Assembly (NCBI GenBank): GCA_026874595.1
Contig: CM049317.1
Coordinates: 24,324,401 to 24,388,400, forward strand
DNA length: 64,000 nt
Direction: 5' to 3'
Source: Sipunculus nudus
Taxonomy: Eukaryota > Annelida > Sipuncula > Golfingiida > Sipunculidae
The notes under the pieces were generated by a model. That model saw only the letters and a list, made by a program, of their open reading frames with translations, did no database searches and had not been told where the DNA came from. Shown in pieces: positions 23,574 to 35,624 of this stretch (position 1 is the first letter of the stretch; each line of letters begins with the position of its first letter). A program made the position numbers and the translations under genes.

Positions 23574-23789
23574 AAAATACTTATATATAAAATATATATA
23601 TATTAACAGGATTTTCTTAATGCCAAGGCTTCTATAGAGCATCAGGTTTGGGGCGGAATGAATTGCACGATCAACAGAGGATGGAGCCAATACTTCACTT
23701 TTTGCTAGTGGCTTGTGGAAAATGGCCGTTAATAGGTGACAGGTGATTGTGCTTGTCAGTTGATAATATTAGACAGTATAAAAAAATAA

Positions 23790-24150
23790 GGGGAGGAGCG
23801 TAGAGCGCAGGTTGCCAAACCAACTCATGCGACACGTCAGACACGTAGGTCTAACACTATGACACGTGGTGTCACGCGGATCACGGAATCGCTGCCGGAT
23901 ACATCAACCAATCAGACGACGCGCTAAGCGGATTACCCTGGGGATGACCTTTAGAGCCTAGGGTCAAAGGTAATCGTCTCGGGGATCTGCAAGAGGTCAG
24001 GACAGACTCAATATTAATTTAGTTGACGGCATCTCTGTCAGCAAGTGCCCAACAAAAAGAGCTTGTTGAACTGAACTAAAGGACCCCGTGGCGTAAGATT
24101 TAGCGGAGGCGTGACGGTTAAAAACATCAGACAATCCCCGCGGACCAAGG
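23790..24150. promoter_or_regulatory. CpG-richer patch with E-box palindrome and CCAAT box
   Basis: GACACGT occurs three times at 23831-23867, once inside a near-perfect palindrome TGACACGTGGTGTCA at 23860-23874 with a CACGTG E-box at its centre. CAACCAATCAGACGACGCG, containing a CCAAT box, follows at about 23907. The patch has more CpG than its surroundings. This could be promoter-like DNA, but no transcript, TATA box or exon is visible. Confidence 0.25.
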
Positions 24151-25051
24151 GTTATTCTATATTCAGGAGCCATTTGCGTCCTTGAAAGATATAAAAGAAT
24201 TGATTATGCGGAATAGGCAGCATACTTGTTTTTGTTCATACTTCAAACGGGTTTTAAGATTTCTCAAGAGGATTCGATCTGTTGAATTGTTAAAACAATA
24301 TTTTTGCAGAGATAGATGGCGGTAAAAATTCTTTGGTGAAGAAAACAACAATTAATTGGTATACGATTAGGGGATAAGGTGCGCGCTTTAAAATATTTAC
24401 GAGTGGTAGTTAAAACATGGGCGTGTATAATAGCTGTCCGGAGGGACCCAACTGCTCTGCTATAGATAGAACTTAAACCAGCGGGACTTCCGTGGAGCCG
24501 CTGCCTATTTGGGCGTCTACATCTGATATTAAGCATACGTCAAGATGAAGCAATGCTAAAATAAACGGATCGAGAACTAAGCATTGGAAAAGTGGCCTGT
24601 GTCCAGAAAAGGAAAGAGAGGTGATTGTATATGTCGGTTGGAGGGGCTGTGATTGATCACACACTAACGATGTGCCTGTCAGAGTTCGATTCGGTGTAAT
24701 GAATCAACACAAGGACATTGGAGTCCAGACTTAACCCACTGGTAGTCAAGCCGAAAAGACGTGCTTAAGTTCACACTTAGAACAATATTATTTAACCTCC
24801 GCGCGTGTTAGTGTGCTTGTGGATCATATGAATAGTCTGGTCTCTTTCCTGAATCCGGGTGTACACCGAAGACGAGGCTACACGGATCAAGTGTACTTTA
24901 GCCTTTGGGTTAATACCTACCGGTTTATGCGAATTGTTCTCTCAATATCAAGCTATGTTACGTTATTGTGGAATAAACAGTTCACGGAAAGTATATTTTA
25001 TGGTACACAGCATGTTCTGATGTATGTCTATGTGATCTTGGTAGATATATT

Positions 25052-25054
<3 letters not shown>
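24151..25054. other. Non-coding stretch without recognised features
   Basis: Several 60-120-codon ORFs overlap on opposite strands without motifs. Nothing supports a gene. Confidence 0.4.
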
Positions 25055-25111
<57 letters not shown>

Positions 25112-25150
25112 ACACACAATCATATATATATATATACATATATATATATT
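25055..25150. repeat. (TA)n microsatellite, compound
   Basis: A pure array at 25055-25109, a short CACACACA, and a second interrupted TA array to 25150. Confidence 0.95.
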
Positions 25151-26160
25151 CCATTTTTCGGTTTAAATACAGGGCCACTAATCCCATCAACAAGAGGGGG
25201 TATCTCAGTGTACTCAGGGGAGCTCAAAGGACAACGAAAACGGCCAAAACAAGACTCCTTGTAATTGTCATGGGACAGTCACGGATCTCCACCTAGCGCA
25301 GCCCCCACAAAAAAACATCCTCGCATCATCTCCATCCACCATTTTCCCACTTACCATTTACCCATGCCTAACAGTCTGTAGAACAACTAGAGCTCTGTTA
25401 AACAAATAAAAATAAGCCATGCTTTCTTTTTTAAAGATGAGCTGAAAATGCTGACGTCACATTTTCGTAATTTGCAAATATTCCAAAAATATTGAAGATA
25501 CCGCCTACCAAACTTTGCACTACACTCCGACATCTGAATGGCATATGTTGCTTAATGTTTCATATTTCAGGGTTATATAGTTTATCCGGAAACATAGCCA
25601 AATTGGGAAGTGCAAAGTCATCTATATCTTTTGGTTCAGCATGACGGAAATCAAAGCGGTACCAAAAGAAATGTTGGCAATCGTATATTATACGAGTTGT
25701 TTCATCCATTTGTCTGTACCCGGAAATTTTAATGGAAATTCAAACTAAAAATCTGGGAAAATCGCATTTTTTACCACTCTGGCCTTGAAAAATAGGTCAA
25801 GGTCACAGATACTGGATCAAATGAATAGGAACATGGTAGTGTACTTTCTGTGTAAATATGAATGAAATAAGATGAAAAAAAGGGTAGAATAATAAGAATA
25901 CGAAGAAAAGAATAATAATGATTATGGCCAAAACAAATATTTCACCTATGGATAGGTTGAGATAATCAGAAGCAGGCCGATTGCATATGTTCTTCCTGAC
26001 GAAAGGAGTGAATATATAGAATGGAAATAACATATATTTCCCCATCTCCTCAGGATTATATGAGAAAAGATTAAGATTTGAAAGACTGACGAATTGGGAA
26101 AAGATTATGACCAAGTATGATCAGTTGTGACCTATGTGAGCGCTCTCGGTTAACTCAGAT
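25151..26160. other. Non-coding stretch; hydrophobic ORF judged spurious
   Basis: A 103-codon minus ORF (26114-25803) contains a Ile/Phe-rich hydrophobic run from AT-rich DNA and no motif; it is not called. A perfect TGACGTCA lies at 25452-25459. Confidence 0.35.
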
Positions 26161-26164
26161 GTGG

Positions 26165-26222
26165 TCTGATTAAACAGTCGGTCTTATTAGACAGGTGGTC
26201 TTTCAGATGGGTTTTACTGTAT
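26165..26222 (-). mobile_element. Pogo/Tigger-like terminus
   Basis: On the minus strand the sequence reads TACAGTAAAACCCATCTGAA followed by AGACCACCTGTC, similar to the end at 21364 and to CAGTxxAACC ends of pogo-like elements with TA at the border. Only one end is visible. Confidence 0.35.
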
Positions 26223-26434
26223 GATATTTATAAAGCAACAATGTGTCCATAAAACTTGGTAGTATGCTTTTATTACATTGGTTAAAAAAGCTGCTTAAGC
26301 AAAAACAATTAGGTGTCTATTTGCAATGGAAAGAAAAATTTAAAAATATCACTGTCTCAGGTTGTGCTCAGGTCTGATGATTCACGACGGCTCTGACAAA
26401 AATCATTATAAAACTATAAAGTTGCATTCTAATG

Positions 26435-26680
26435 AATGCATGCCTCCGCCTTGTTGGGGTTCCCTTATTGTGGGATGCTCGCCAACCCTCATCTGCATTC
26501 ACTTATTCGACCCGTATTCTCAGGTACTTTCGTGCGTAAGTTACTGTTTTTTGTGAACTTTCCTTGATGATGTTCGTGAATCCAGATCATTACTGGATCC
26601 ATTTCCAAAATCTAATTCTCAAATAATAATCAAATTCTCCTTGGGCACATCTCACAATTGCCCCGGAAATATAATGTAAT
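26435..26680 (-). mobile_element. Family K (CCTCCGCC) short element, copy 3
   Basis: It begins ATGCATGCCTCCGCCTTG, with AATCCAGATCATTACTGGAT followed by CCATTTCCAAAATC, matching in order the GATCCGGATTACATGCCGG region of copy 1. The far end has decayed. Confidence 0.5.
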
Positions 26681-28118
26681 TCCGATCATGATTGAAAGAG
26701 TTATAATTTATATGTTGTGAACAAACACACAGGCACATACACGAAAGGGGATGAACAAAAATGTCTTTATAAACGGAAACAGCAAACAAATAATTAAAAA
26801 ATTCGTTTATATCGCAAAGTAAATTACATACACCATAAACATATTGCAGTAGAAACAAGTAACCTATTTTTGTAAATTTGCTTTTCGAGTAAATGTAAAA
26901 CATCTTATCTCAAAGTTGTCCAACAGCTAGAGTTTTATCACTAACATATTATTTTTTTTTGGTTCATAAAAATAAAAATAGTCTATACTGATAATTTATA
27001 GTTACACTTCTTTGGACGCCATCTGTAGATTTATCGATATATTATCACGGATCGTGGGTCATAATCTAAAGTAAAAGATAAAAGTTTATTTGCTCGCAAA
27101 AAAGTGTCGTAAAGTAGAAAAAAGCAGAAAAGGGTCTTACAGCAAGTGTAGAAACTTTCATAGTCCCGACGGCTGCCAGGTATCGTTATAACTTAGCTGT
27201 ATACGTTCCTTTGGGCATTGAGAAGATATGACTGAGAGTAAAAAGGACCTGGGTTTCACCTTCCATTGGAATTACAATAAATATGGTGCATGGCACAGTA
27301 TCGCCTTTACGAATTAATTGCAGCACTCCTGCTGATATACTGCTATATCGCTACGTCATTGTGACGAGTTCCGTCAGAGAGTGCCTGCAAGAATGAAACA
27401 CTGCATCTATAAATTACGCTGGGATAGGAGCAGCTGCGAATAAGGAACCTTGTGTCCTTGAATGACCGAAAAAACTAGGGCACACTGCCACTGTCATAAC
27501 CTCCATACTCCGGAGTTGTAATCCTATTTGATATATTCGTATGCTTGCCCCGACAAAAATGGAAATAGGTTGATTGAAAAGCACTCTTGCTGTGAGCAGT
27601 GAATTACGGTGGGGGTCTTTTTTTCTTCCAGTCATACAACAAGAAGGAGAATTCACAATGTATCATTCACTCGGGACCTTTTTATTCCTCTCCGAGGCCT
27701 CACAATAGAAGTAAAATAACCAATCGACAAAAACTATCAATATCCAAAGTTCTGACTACGACCAAAAGGTAGTACCATCAGCTAAATTATTTGTTCCCTT
27801 ATGTATATCTCTATTACCTTAAGATTAATCTTTCTGGCTTTTCCGAACACAGATTTCAGTCACGTGAGGTTGGTCTCTCAATCTGCATCCAAATAAAAAT
27901 CGCATCTTCCCTCCTTCCGGATACAAATAAAATGAGATGTTCATGCTTAAAGTGTCTGCAATTAAGAAATGGTTTGGCATTGCCAGAGAAAACCTTGCAA
28001 ATCATATTGTAGTCTCTGCGATATGGGTCGTGTATGTATCTTTCAATGCTAGGAAAGAGTTGGGTGACCTTGGCACAGTTCAAATTACATTGGTCTGTGG
28101 GAATGAAGTTCTAATACC
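26681..28118. other. Non-coding stretch without recognised features
   Basis: ORFs of 70-95 codons overlap on both strands between 27414 and 28227 and none shows a motif. No repeats with other copies in the window. Confidence 0.4.
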
Positions 28119-28280
28119 AGTGATTAGTCGAGTCCACATAATTCAAGTCCGAGTGGAAGCCCGAATCCACTCTACTCAATTCCTAGTCAGAGCCTTTGAA
28201 GTTCGAGTCCATATTCTTCAAGTATGAGTTATCTGGATAAGAGTTCCCGAGTCTAAAAAAATCTCTGTATAAATGAAGTA
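28119..28280 (+). mobile_element. Family E element, 5' fragment (copy 3)
   Basis: It starts CAGTGATTAGTCGAGTCC and continues with divergent GAGTCC/CAAGTC hexamers to about 28252. The shared core of copies 1 and 2 is missing, so only the left end remains. Confidence 0.6.
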
Positions 28281-29959
28281 TTTTTATGTTTTTCAACAAA
28301 TGTTGACAGAAAGACAATCCCAAATCAATTTCCCTCGTTCCGCGGGAGCGGGGTACAATAAAAATAAAAAGATATATACTAATGAACAATGATCAATTAA
28401 AAATGTGGACCAGAATCCGTTAATTTGCATCTAATCAATAGTTTCTGACACCTGAACAGAAGGTCCTTTTTGTTCTTGTTTTAAATTAAAAATTCGTCCA
28501 TTAGTCTGAAGTTTGTTATGCCTATGGATTGTATCAGTGGCGTTAAAAGTGGCGTAAAAGCAAAACTACAATTAACCAAGTCATGTGAAGATTAACTCTT
28601 GATCTGCTGCTGACGTCTCGTATCATCTATATTGTCTGCTTTTGCAGAAAGTTTGTTAGACGACCGTTCTTTTTGAATTGTCGCTGCTTTCTATTGAGGT
28701 CAAAATACTGTTGGACTGAAAACATACTTCAGCAAAACGTTAGTCGTCGGAAAAAGACAAGTTTACAACATGTAAATTATTCAAAGGTATCTTTATGAGG
28801 TAAAAGCAAACTCTTTTTACTCTCTCGTTCTTCCGTCGGTCTACAAAACGAACAGCGATATAATAACAACGGAGGGATAGTTATTCAGAAGCTGAAAACT
28901 TTGTGATTTATACTCATACAAAAGGTAAATAATTCTTAAAGAAATATTCTGTCATTCAACAGGATATTTATTGTCAATTCATCCCGGCCAAACTTTATCA
29001 AGTCTACGACTTCGAAGGCGTTTTAGGTTTGGAGATGAATTTTATATGAGAGAGGAAAGTGAAAATGTTAACTAAAGATTGAACGGGTACAATTTCCCAT
29101 CAATCTAAGCTTAAGCTAATGTGGCTGATGTGGAGGCTTTCTGTGTATTCAATAACGTATTGTCATAGTTTTTGTTTATTTTTGTGGTACTTAAGCTAAA
29201 ATTGCTCGCTCCGAGACAAATTGGTCTAGCAAAAATGAGTATTTAGCGAGTATAAATATACGCGTAAGGATCAAACATTCAATTTCAAGGAAGGTTTCAG
29301 GGTTCTTGATTGGTCTTTTTTTTATTTAAAAGCCGATTTGAATTGAGAAGAATCCGCGATATATCGTTATAAAGCTTGGGGAGTGTACCCATTTAGATCA
29401 GTTACGGTCAGCGCAGCTGAAAACACATCTTCAAACAAACCACTAAATCCACCATTAACCTAATCACTGGCCTCGGGGCTGATGGGACTTTAAGATAAAA
29501 CTTATGTTTCAATTATCTGCTGTTCGCTGTAACTGCATTACCTAACTCGGGAAAAGATCCTGCTAAAACATTTTATTTGTCATCCTTAGATAAGTGCTGC
29601 CCCAGGGCGAATTGCTTTCCATTCATCGTATATCACATAGAAATCGAAGTCTAAAGTGGTAAAATATATCTTTGCTCGAGGACACGTATAAACGGTAATG
29701 CAGAATTCTCTTCCTTGTTGCCAATGCCCTTGTGTCGGTGTAGGAGATTAATGATTTGTAAACGAAAGTCCCTGCAGGTGTCAAGGTAACACGTTAAATA
29801 CTGCTTGACTCAAGGATGATCAGAAAGTATGGAGATAAATTAAGTACATACATCTCAGATCGTATTTCTTATAGATGAACCACTCATTTGCCTTATTGTG
29901 CAAGACGGGAACAACACTTGTAAAATCTATATTTTCTTGGAATCCGTTTCCACGTTTGA
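28281..29959. other. Non-coding stretch without recognised features
   Basis: AT-rich DNA with no supported gene, RNA or repeat. A perfect SbfI-type palindrome CCTGCAGG occurs near 29772 without evident meaning. Confidence 0.4.
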
Positions 29960-30232
29960 TGATTTTCGAAATATATGTATATCGCAATATAGTGATTCGC
30001 ACATTGTATATCCAGATACAGTTTTAAAATATCCAAATTTTTCGATATTTCGATAAATCACCTTAAAAAATAATTTATGTGATTTGGGTTTCAATTGTTA
30101 CAAATTAAGAAATTTAAATGGGCTCGGTTTAATGAGAGGCTTAAAGTGAAAGTCTCTATACATGTCTTTAGATGTACCCGTTCATTCATTATCTTTTACA
30201 TGATAAAGAATGTATCATGATTATATTGATTT

Positions 30233-30288
<56 letters not shown>
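30233..30288. repeat. (TA)n microsatellite
   Basis: A 56-base array with one TG interruption, immediately upstream of LTR A2. Confidence 0.95.
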
Positions 30289-30293
<5 letters not shown>

Positions 30294-31008
30294 TGTTACG
30301 GAACCTTATAACAACAGATCACGTAATCGTTGTCAGCAAAAATTTTGTAACGAAGATAAAAAAAATCAGATTCTGTAACACTAGGCTACATGATATGTCC
30401 AGGGTGATGAATAAAGAAGTCAGTTTTTTTTTGTTAACAAATAATTATATTTTATTCTTAGAACAATCCTTACATTACAGAACACTAAATCAATACAGTA
30501 ACACAGTATAATAATAACATCTTCAGTACCAGAGTGTCCGGATCCTAGGCTTTGATTTCTGGATACCACCACTGTCACAGTTCAACAAGAGTCCTTTAAC
30601 ATAAATAATCTACAAAAATAGTAATAATCCAAAGTCAAACTGGAGACAGTCCGTATTAAATCTATGTTAAGTCCGTTGAATATCTGACACCACTGGAATT
30701 ATTGGAAAAAAAGTCCCAAAACTGATGAGAAAGTAACACTCTTAGTGCTCGCTTGTATTTTCCTTTCTGCCGGCTCTAAACATAGCCCCTAATTTATAGC
30801 TTCTCAAAGAACAATACACGCGCACATGAACAGACCTGAAACATCTAGAACAAAAACATCTGTGTCTCTACGCTTCAGACCCCACACGCCAGCCAGTGCC
30901 TAACAAGCGAGGTTCCCATAGCAAAGACCTATGCCTGCGCCACACGAATCATAATGTTAACAGACACATGTAACATCCCTGTGCACAACAAACCAGACAC
31001 CTGTAATA
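30294..31008 (-). mobile_element. Solo LTR, family A, copy 2
   Basis: It begins TGTTACGGAACC and ends CTGTAATA (one change from GTAACA). Sense is the minus strand, with a TATAAAT box at 30792-30798 and AATAAA at 30451-30456. The left flank is the TA array, so no target duplication can be read. No internal region adjoins it. Inserted within family G copy 4. Confidence 0.85.
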
Positions 31009-31105
31009 CTAAGAAAATACAATAATACGTATCGCAATACGCTACACCATATCGCAATATATTGCTATACGAAATTAGTTGGCGATAATCAGCCTTGGTT
31101 GCCAC

Positions 31106-32310
31106 CACAGATTTAAAAACATTGTAAGAACATTCGTGTTGAGCTCTTATCGAAGCGATTTTGTTTATCCTTTAGTTGATGATCTTACTACCCCATTTTT
31201 GACAGAGTCAAACCGTTCGTAAACTGTAGTTGCCTTTTTGTTCACTTGGGTTTTAATTTTGCGGTATACGCAAAATGGAAATAATCGCGATTATAAAACC
31301 TCGAGCAAAAGTTGCCCCATCAGATATCAGCAATTGCACAAACCGATGTGTTATAACATGGTAGGACACCTGGTTCGTTAATCAGCATCCTAATTCGTGA
31401 TACTTGTGATACTCGAGACACACCCGGCCCTCATTGGTAGCGCATTGACCGCATTTTTCTGCGACAAAAAGGGAAGAAGCTCTCTCAAAGCTACTGGGAT
31501 ATTAAACACGGCCGTGATTGATAGTGTACCTGGAGCCAGAGTAACTTCTTACCGTACCCTGGTCTTGTCTAGACCAAAATTACTCCTGGTGATGCATTAG
31601 TTTGTCCTCTGTGTAAAGCCTAAGAAACAACCTACGATTTTGATTGTCGTACGATTTTGGCAGGGCTACGACAACTGGAGGCGTCGAAGGTTTGGGAAAG
31701 GTTTTCTTAAAATTTCGTGGAAGCGTTTTCATAAAAAATATATACATATTTTGTACGACCGCGCCGGATAAATTTGTCAGAGCTGTGTAAGTCTAATTAT
31801 ACGCTCTTCCTACTATAGTCGTATGAGGTCCCAACGATGGTCGTAATATAAAAGATTAAAGATTTCCCCAATTTTTCGTCGTTGATCTGTCGTATATGTG
31901 TTGCGCGATTAATGTGACTGATTAGGCGTAAGACAAACCCATGGTGGTCGCAGGAATGACGCATCACACAAAATGCATCTTCTCAAACATTTGCTTTTTT
32001 TTTCATATATGTGCCGCTTGCGGATGAATTATAAAAATACTGTCAAACTGACCATTCACATTTATATATACTCTTTTTAGTATGATATCGGGCAACACAC
32101 AGAAAAAAAAGTAAAAATGGGTAGTATATGTAAAAGCAACAGAATGATGTCAGCAATATAACATCAGTATATAGACGCTGACATCCATAATAGATAAAAG
32201 AATTTAGTAACAAAGTATGTAATAAAATACAAAATGATCTTCAGGTTGATGAATTATAAGTCACGCTGTATCCATACAACCGTAAATTACGCATATAAAT
32301 AACTTATTTA
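31106..32310. other. Non-coding stretch without recognised features
   Basis: No gene is supported. A 67-codon ORF at 31397-31600 has no motif. A TTTTGCGGTATACGCAAAAT palindrome at 31257 belongs to the dispersed TTCGCGA-type motif. Confidence 0.4.
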
Positions 32311-32830
32311 CTAACCGTGTCTACACGACTCAGTACTAATGTATATTGGACTGGTAAGCCTAACTTGATCCTTGGTTCAAACCATACGGAGGAATGCACT
32401 GCAGTGGTCTTCTATCCTTTTTCATTGATATCTTAGTAAACAGCCGATTTGTTTAACATAAGGCTACAAATGATAAATTTACACAAAGAATACATGTAAA
32501 CTCTCAACACAAACTGAAAATTCGCCTCTATGGTAACGAGTTATTTTCCATATCGCGTACAAGTTGGGTCTGGTCGAGTGAGCCATGCGTAAATTCAACA
32601 AATATGCAGAAGATTTTACAAATATGCTGACTTAAAAAGGAAATTTTGTCGGACACGGTAGGTGTTGTGAGGAAGTATACTAAAAAGGCTAACCAATGGT
32701 ATGGTATACGTCAAGTGCATCATTGTGCGGTCCTCGTTGAAGGATAATACGGCATTCTGATGCTAGTACAGTGGTCGTGGGGTAATGTCAGAGGACCGAA
32801 TGGGCGCAATTCATTTGTTTATTTATGTCT
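32311..32830 (+). repeat. Family C repeat, copy 1 (uninterrupted)
   Basis: It aligns with 59205-60272 in the same orientation. Shared landmarks: CTGGTAAGCCTA, GGAGGAATG, GCAGTGGTCTT, CAAACTGAAA, AAATTCAACAAA, and GTGGTCGTxxxGTAATGxCAGAGG at the end. Non-coding, about 520 bp. It is the pre-insertion reference for the second copy, which holds an extra ~485 bp. Confidence 0.75.
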
Positions 32831-32859
32831 TCCAATTAGTCTCGCTTTTTTTTAACTAG

Positions 32860-33440
32860 ATGCACCCGTGGAAAATCCCTGGTTATACAGGATATATAGT
32901 TTAACAATGAGCATATTTTTTTATCCTGTGCTTTTCACAGGAACTGTTGTTCATGATATATAGGTTACTTTTGCTAAAATTCTCCAAGAAACCCCCTCCT
33001 TAAATACTCCAGACAAAATGGAAAATGATGCTTTTCTAGAAATCAAACAAAGAAGTATAGACGTAAGGCAAATATAAGGTTACAAATTTTGCGTGAGAAT
33101 GATTTTCTTTTCCCGATAAACAACATAAGCGCGACATCTTCATTGCCGGAGTGATGGCGATCATATATAAATAAACCACCTATAACTGTGAAAATTACTT
33201 AAAGAAATCATATGACTGAATACAGGAAAGTGATAGTTTATGAAGGATAATTTGTATGAATTAAAGATCAAAGGACATCAATGATGTTTTTAGATATCAG
33301 TTAATGGAAGTCTTTGGTATAATTACAAACACATATATGTCCCTATTGGACGAAAATGCAACTAAAAGCAGTCAATGATGAAGGACGGGCTCAGGCAAGT
33401 AGGTTCCCCAAGTACTGAATGCTTATCCTGAGCTTTGAGA
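32860..33440 (+). repeat. Long repeat X, left copy
   Basis: Starts ATGCACCCGTGGAAAATCC and aligns with 34376-34970 over about 580 bp. Shared landmarks: TGTTGTTCATGATATA, TTTTGCGTGAGAATG, CGACATCTTCATTGCC and CTCAGGCAA. Non-coding. Confidence 0.8.
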
Positions 33441-33545
33441 TTCACGAGATTTCGTTTATTATTGCGTTTGTTGTGTTGTGAACAAGGATGAAGACATATA
33501 CTATCTTAGCGAAGGTAAGTGGGGATAATTTTCGCCTCCCTCAAG

Positions 33546-34371
33546 GATATGACAGAGATACCGTCGGTCTACTCAAATTCTATATTTAATGGAAATTCGT
33601 TCATACACTGTCACATTGTCACCTGTTAAAGTCAAAACATTAACCTTCTGTTTCACTTTTATTTCGTCTGATGTAAAATTAAATAGATAATACTCTGTAT
33701 CCCGGGAAAGTGATCTCATTACTACTCGCATCACCTTGCTGAGCTCTCTGCGAAAGGTATATATATATAAAATATTAAATTAATATTTCTACAAAATTTA
33801 ATAATTAATCTGGTGATAAGAATCATTCAAATTATTTTATTTATCTTATGTATTTAACTATATAATTTATTTTGTTTTTGTCATTTAATTGCTTAATTAA
33901 TATATAATTGATAACATATTTAATTAAATGTGTATGGAGACAATTTTCTCGGCGGGCGTGATTTTGGCTTTAGAGTTCAGTTACAAAAACCTATATTAAT
34001 TGAATTACTAAAAGGGAATTATCTGAGCACGTGGATTAATAAATTATTATTTCCACCTTACATGAGTGAAAACTGAAGATTCAAGTGACAATTCAAGATA
34101 CTAATTGATTAAAAATTAAAGAATCTTTATAGAATAATATTCATCTATCAAATCCTCAAAAACATCATAAAGACACTTTTCAATATAGATAATGCGCAAA
34201 AAAAAATAATAACCGTGATAGTGCTTAATGTCGAAATTGCAATTACTGCATAGCATATTTGTTACCACTTCAGAAGAAGTTTTTTGTTTTTACCATTGGC
34301 TTTATTTATCCATTAAAAGCGATTAAAAGATGAAGTTAACACCTTTAACCGCATTCATTATTAATGCTTAA
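33546..34371 (+). repeat. Long repeat Y, copy 2, between the X copies
   Basis: It aligns with 12343-13150 along its whole length, and its right edge falls at the left edge of the second X copy. Non-coding and strongly AT-rich, with TTAATTAA-type strings. Confidence 0.8.
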
Positions 34372-34375
34372 CAAA

Positions 34376-34970
34376 ATGCACCCGTAGAAAATCCACAGTC
34401 CTATATGATAAATAGTTTTAATGAGCTTGTATGGACTAAATGTCGCATATTTTTATCTTGTGCTTTTCGCAGGGACTGTTGTTCATGATATAAAGATCAC
34501 TTGGTCAGGATTCTCCAGGAAACCAACTCCCCTAAAATATCAGGAGAGAATGGCAAATTGGGCTATTTAAGAAATCAAACGAAGAAGTAGATGTTAGGCA
34601 TATATAGGGACTACGAATTTTGCGTGAGAATGTTTTTTTTGTATAAAAAAAACTATAACAAACAAGGGGCACGACATCTTCATTGCCCGGAGTGACGGCG
34701 AAAGTATATATAAGCCACCTATACTGTGAAAATAATTTGGAGAAATTATATGACTGTATATAGAAATGTTAATGTTTATCAACTAAACCTCAAAGAACAT
34801 CACAAAAAACGATGTTTTTATTTGTCAATTGATGGAAGTCTTGGGTATACTAACAAACATATGTAACTGAAGGCTCTTGAAAATGCAAAAAAAAAATCTG
34901 CTAATGTTGAAAGACGTACTCAGGCAAATGGACTCCTACAATATTAAATTCTTGTCCTTGGCTTTGTTGT
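34376..34970 (+). repeat. Long repeat X, right copy
   Basis: Starts ATGCACCCGTAGAAAATCC. The offset from the left copy is about 1516 bp. The two X copies differ by many substitutions and indels, so the duplication is old. Confidence 0.8.
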
Positions 34971-35620
34971 TTGTCATCAAGTTGTCATAAGGAAACTGAT
35001 GATGATCCCTGATTAACGGCAGGTTTACATTTCGGTGCAAAAATTAAGTCCGTGGCAGAGAAATAACTTCAGCCTTGGTTCGCTTCTTTGTCATAAGTAA
35101 AATAAGCGGGAAAAAGGTATATCCTGTTTTCATAAAATTTGCAGAAGGTTATCGTAAAACCGATTAAACAATCCCTTTAATTTTGGAGGTAATCAGAACC
35201 AACACAATATATCTATTTCTAATATACCAGTATGATAAAAGAAGAGTTTTTTTTGTCCCCATTTAAAAGCCGCCCATTCGTCTGCCACTCGTGACACTCG
35301 AGGCGTGATAGTGTTTATGCATGAAAAGTGTACACTTGAACACATGACTGATTAAAAGATTCAAGTGGAAGATTTTTAGGCCTCGACTACAGAAATTAGT
35401 TTGTTAATAGAATCCCTATACGTTTAAAGATGCACTGGTCATATACTTTCATGTTTCAAAGTCCTTGGAGATTGCGAATCCTTAAACATATATGTGTGCA
35501 TACTCCCCCATTTCCCCGAACTGTGTTTAACCTGTAGGGCTTCGAACAACCAATTTTTCACACAACCAATACATTATATGAGCTATTGAAACAATGGTTA
35601 TTATCCAAATAAATTTATGA
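34971..35620. other. Non-coding stretch
   Basis: AT-rich, no recognised gene or repeat. Confidence 0.4.
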
Positions 35621-35624
35621 AAGT

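Larger units (their letters stand above)
29960..31105 (+). mobile_element. Family G (CGATA-rich) element, copy 4, split by TA array and LTR A2
   Basis: The left part (29960-30232) has TATCGCAATATAGTGATTC and CGATATTTCGATAAATC. The right part (31009-31105) has ACGTATCGCAATACGC, CATATCGCAATATATTGC and GGCGATAATCAGCC. The order matches copy 3. The (TA)n array at 30233-30288 and LTR A2 lie between them, so both arose or entered after the G element. Confidence 0.7.

Noticed and set aside
23125-23637. 170-codon ORF and reverse Arg/Glu ORF in the CT-rich tract
   Set aside because: Low-complexity translation of CTCTCT repeats.
25803-26114. 103-codon minus ORF with a hydrophobic segment
   Set aside because: AT-rich DNA gives Ile/Phe runs by chance; no conserved motif or start context.
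32375-32395. B-box-like GGTTCAAACC in family C copy 1 as a sign of a SINE
   Set aside because: Copy 2 lacks it and there is no A box; probably chance.
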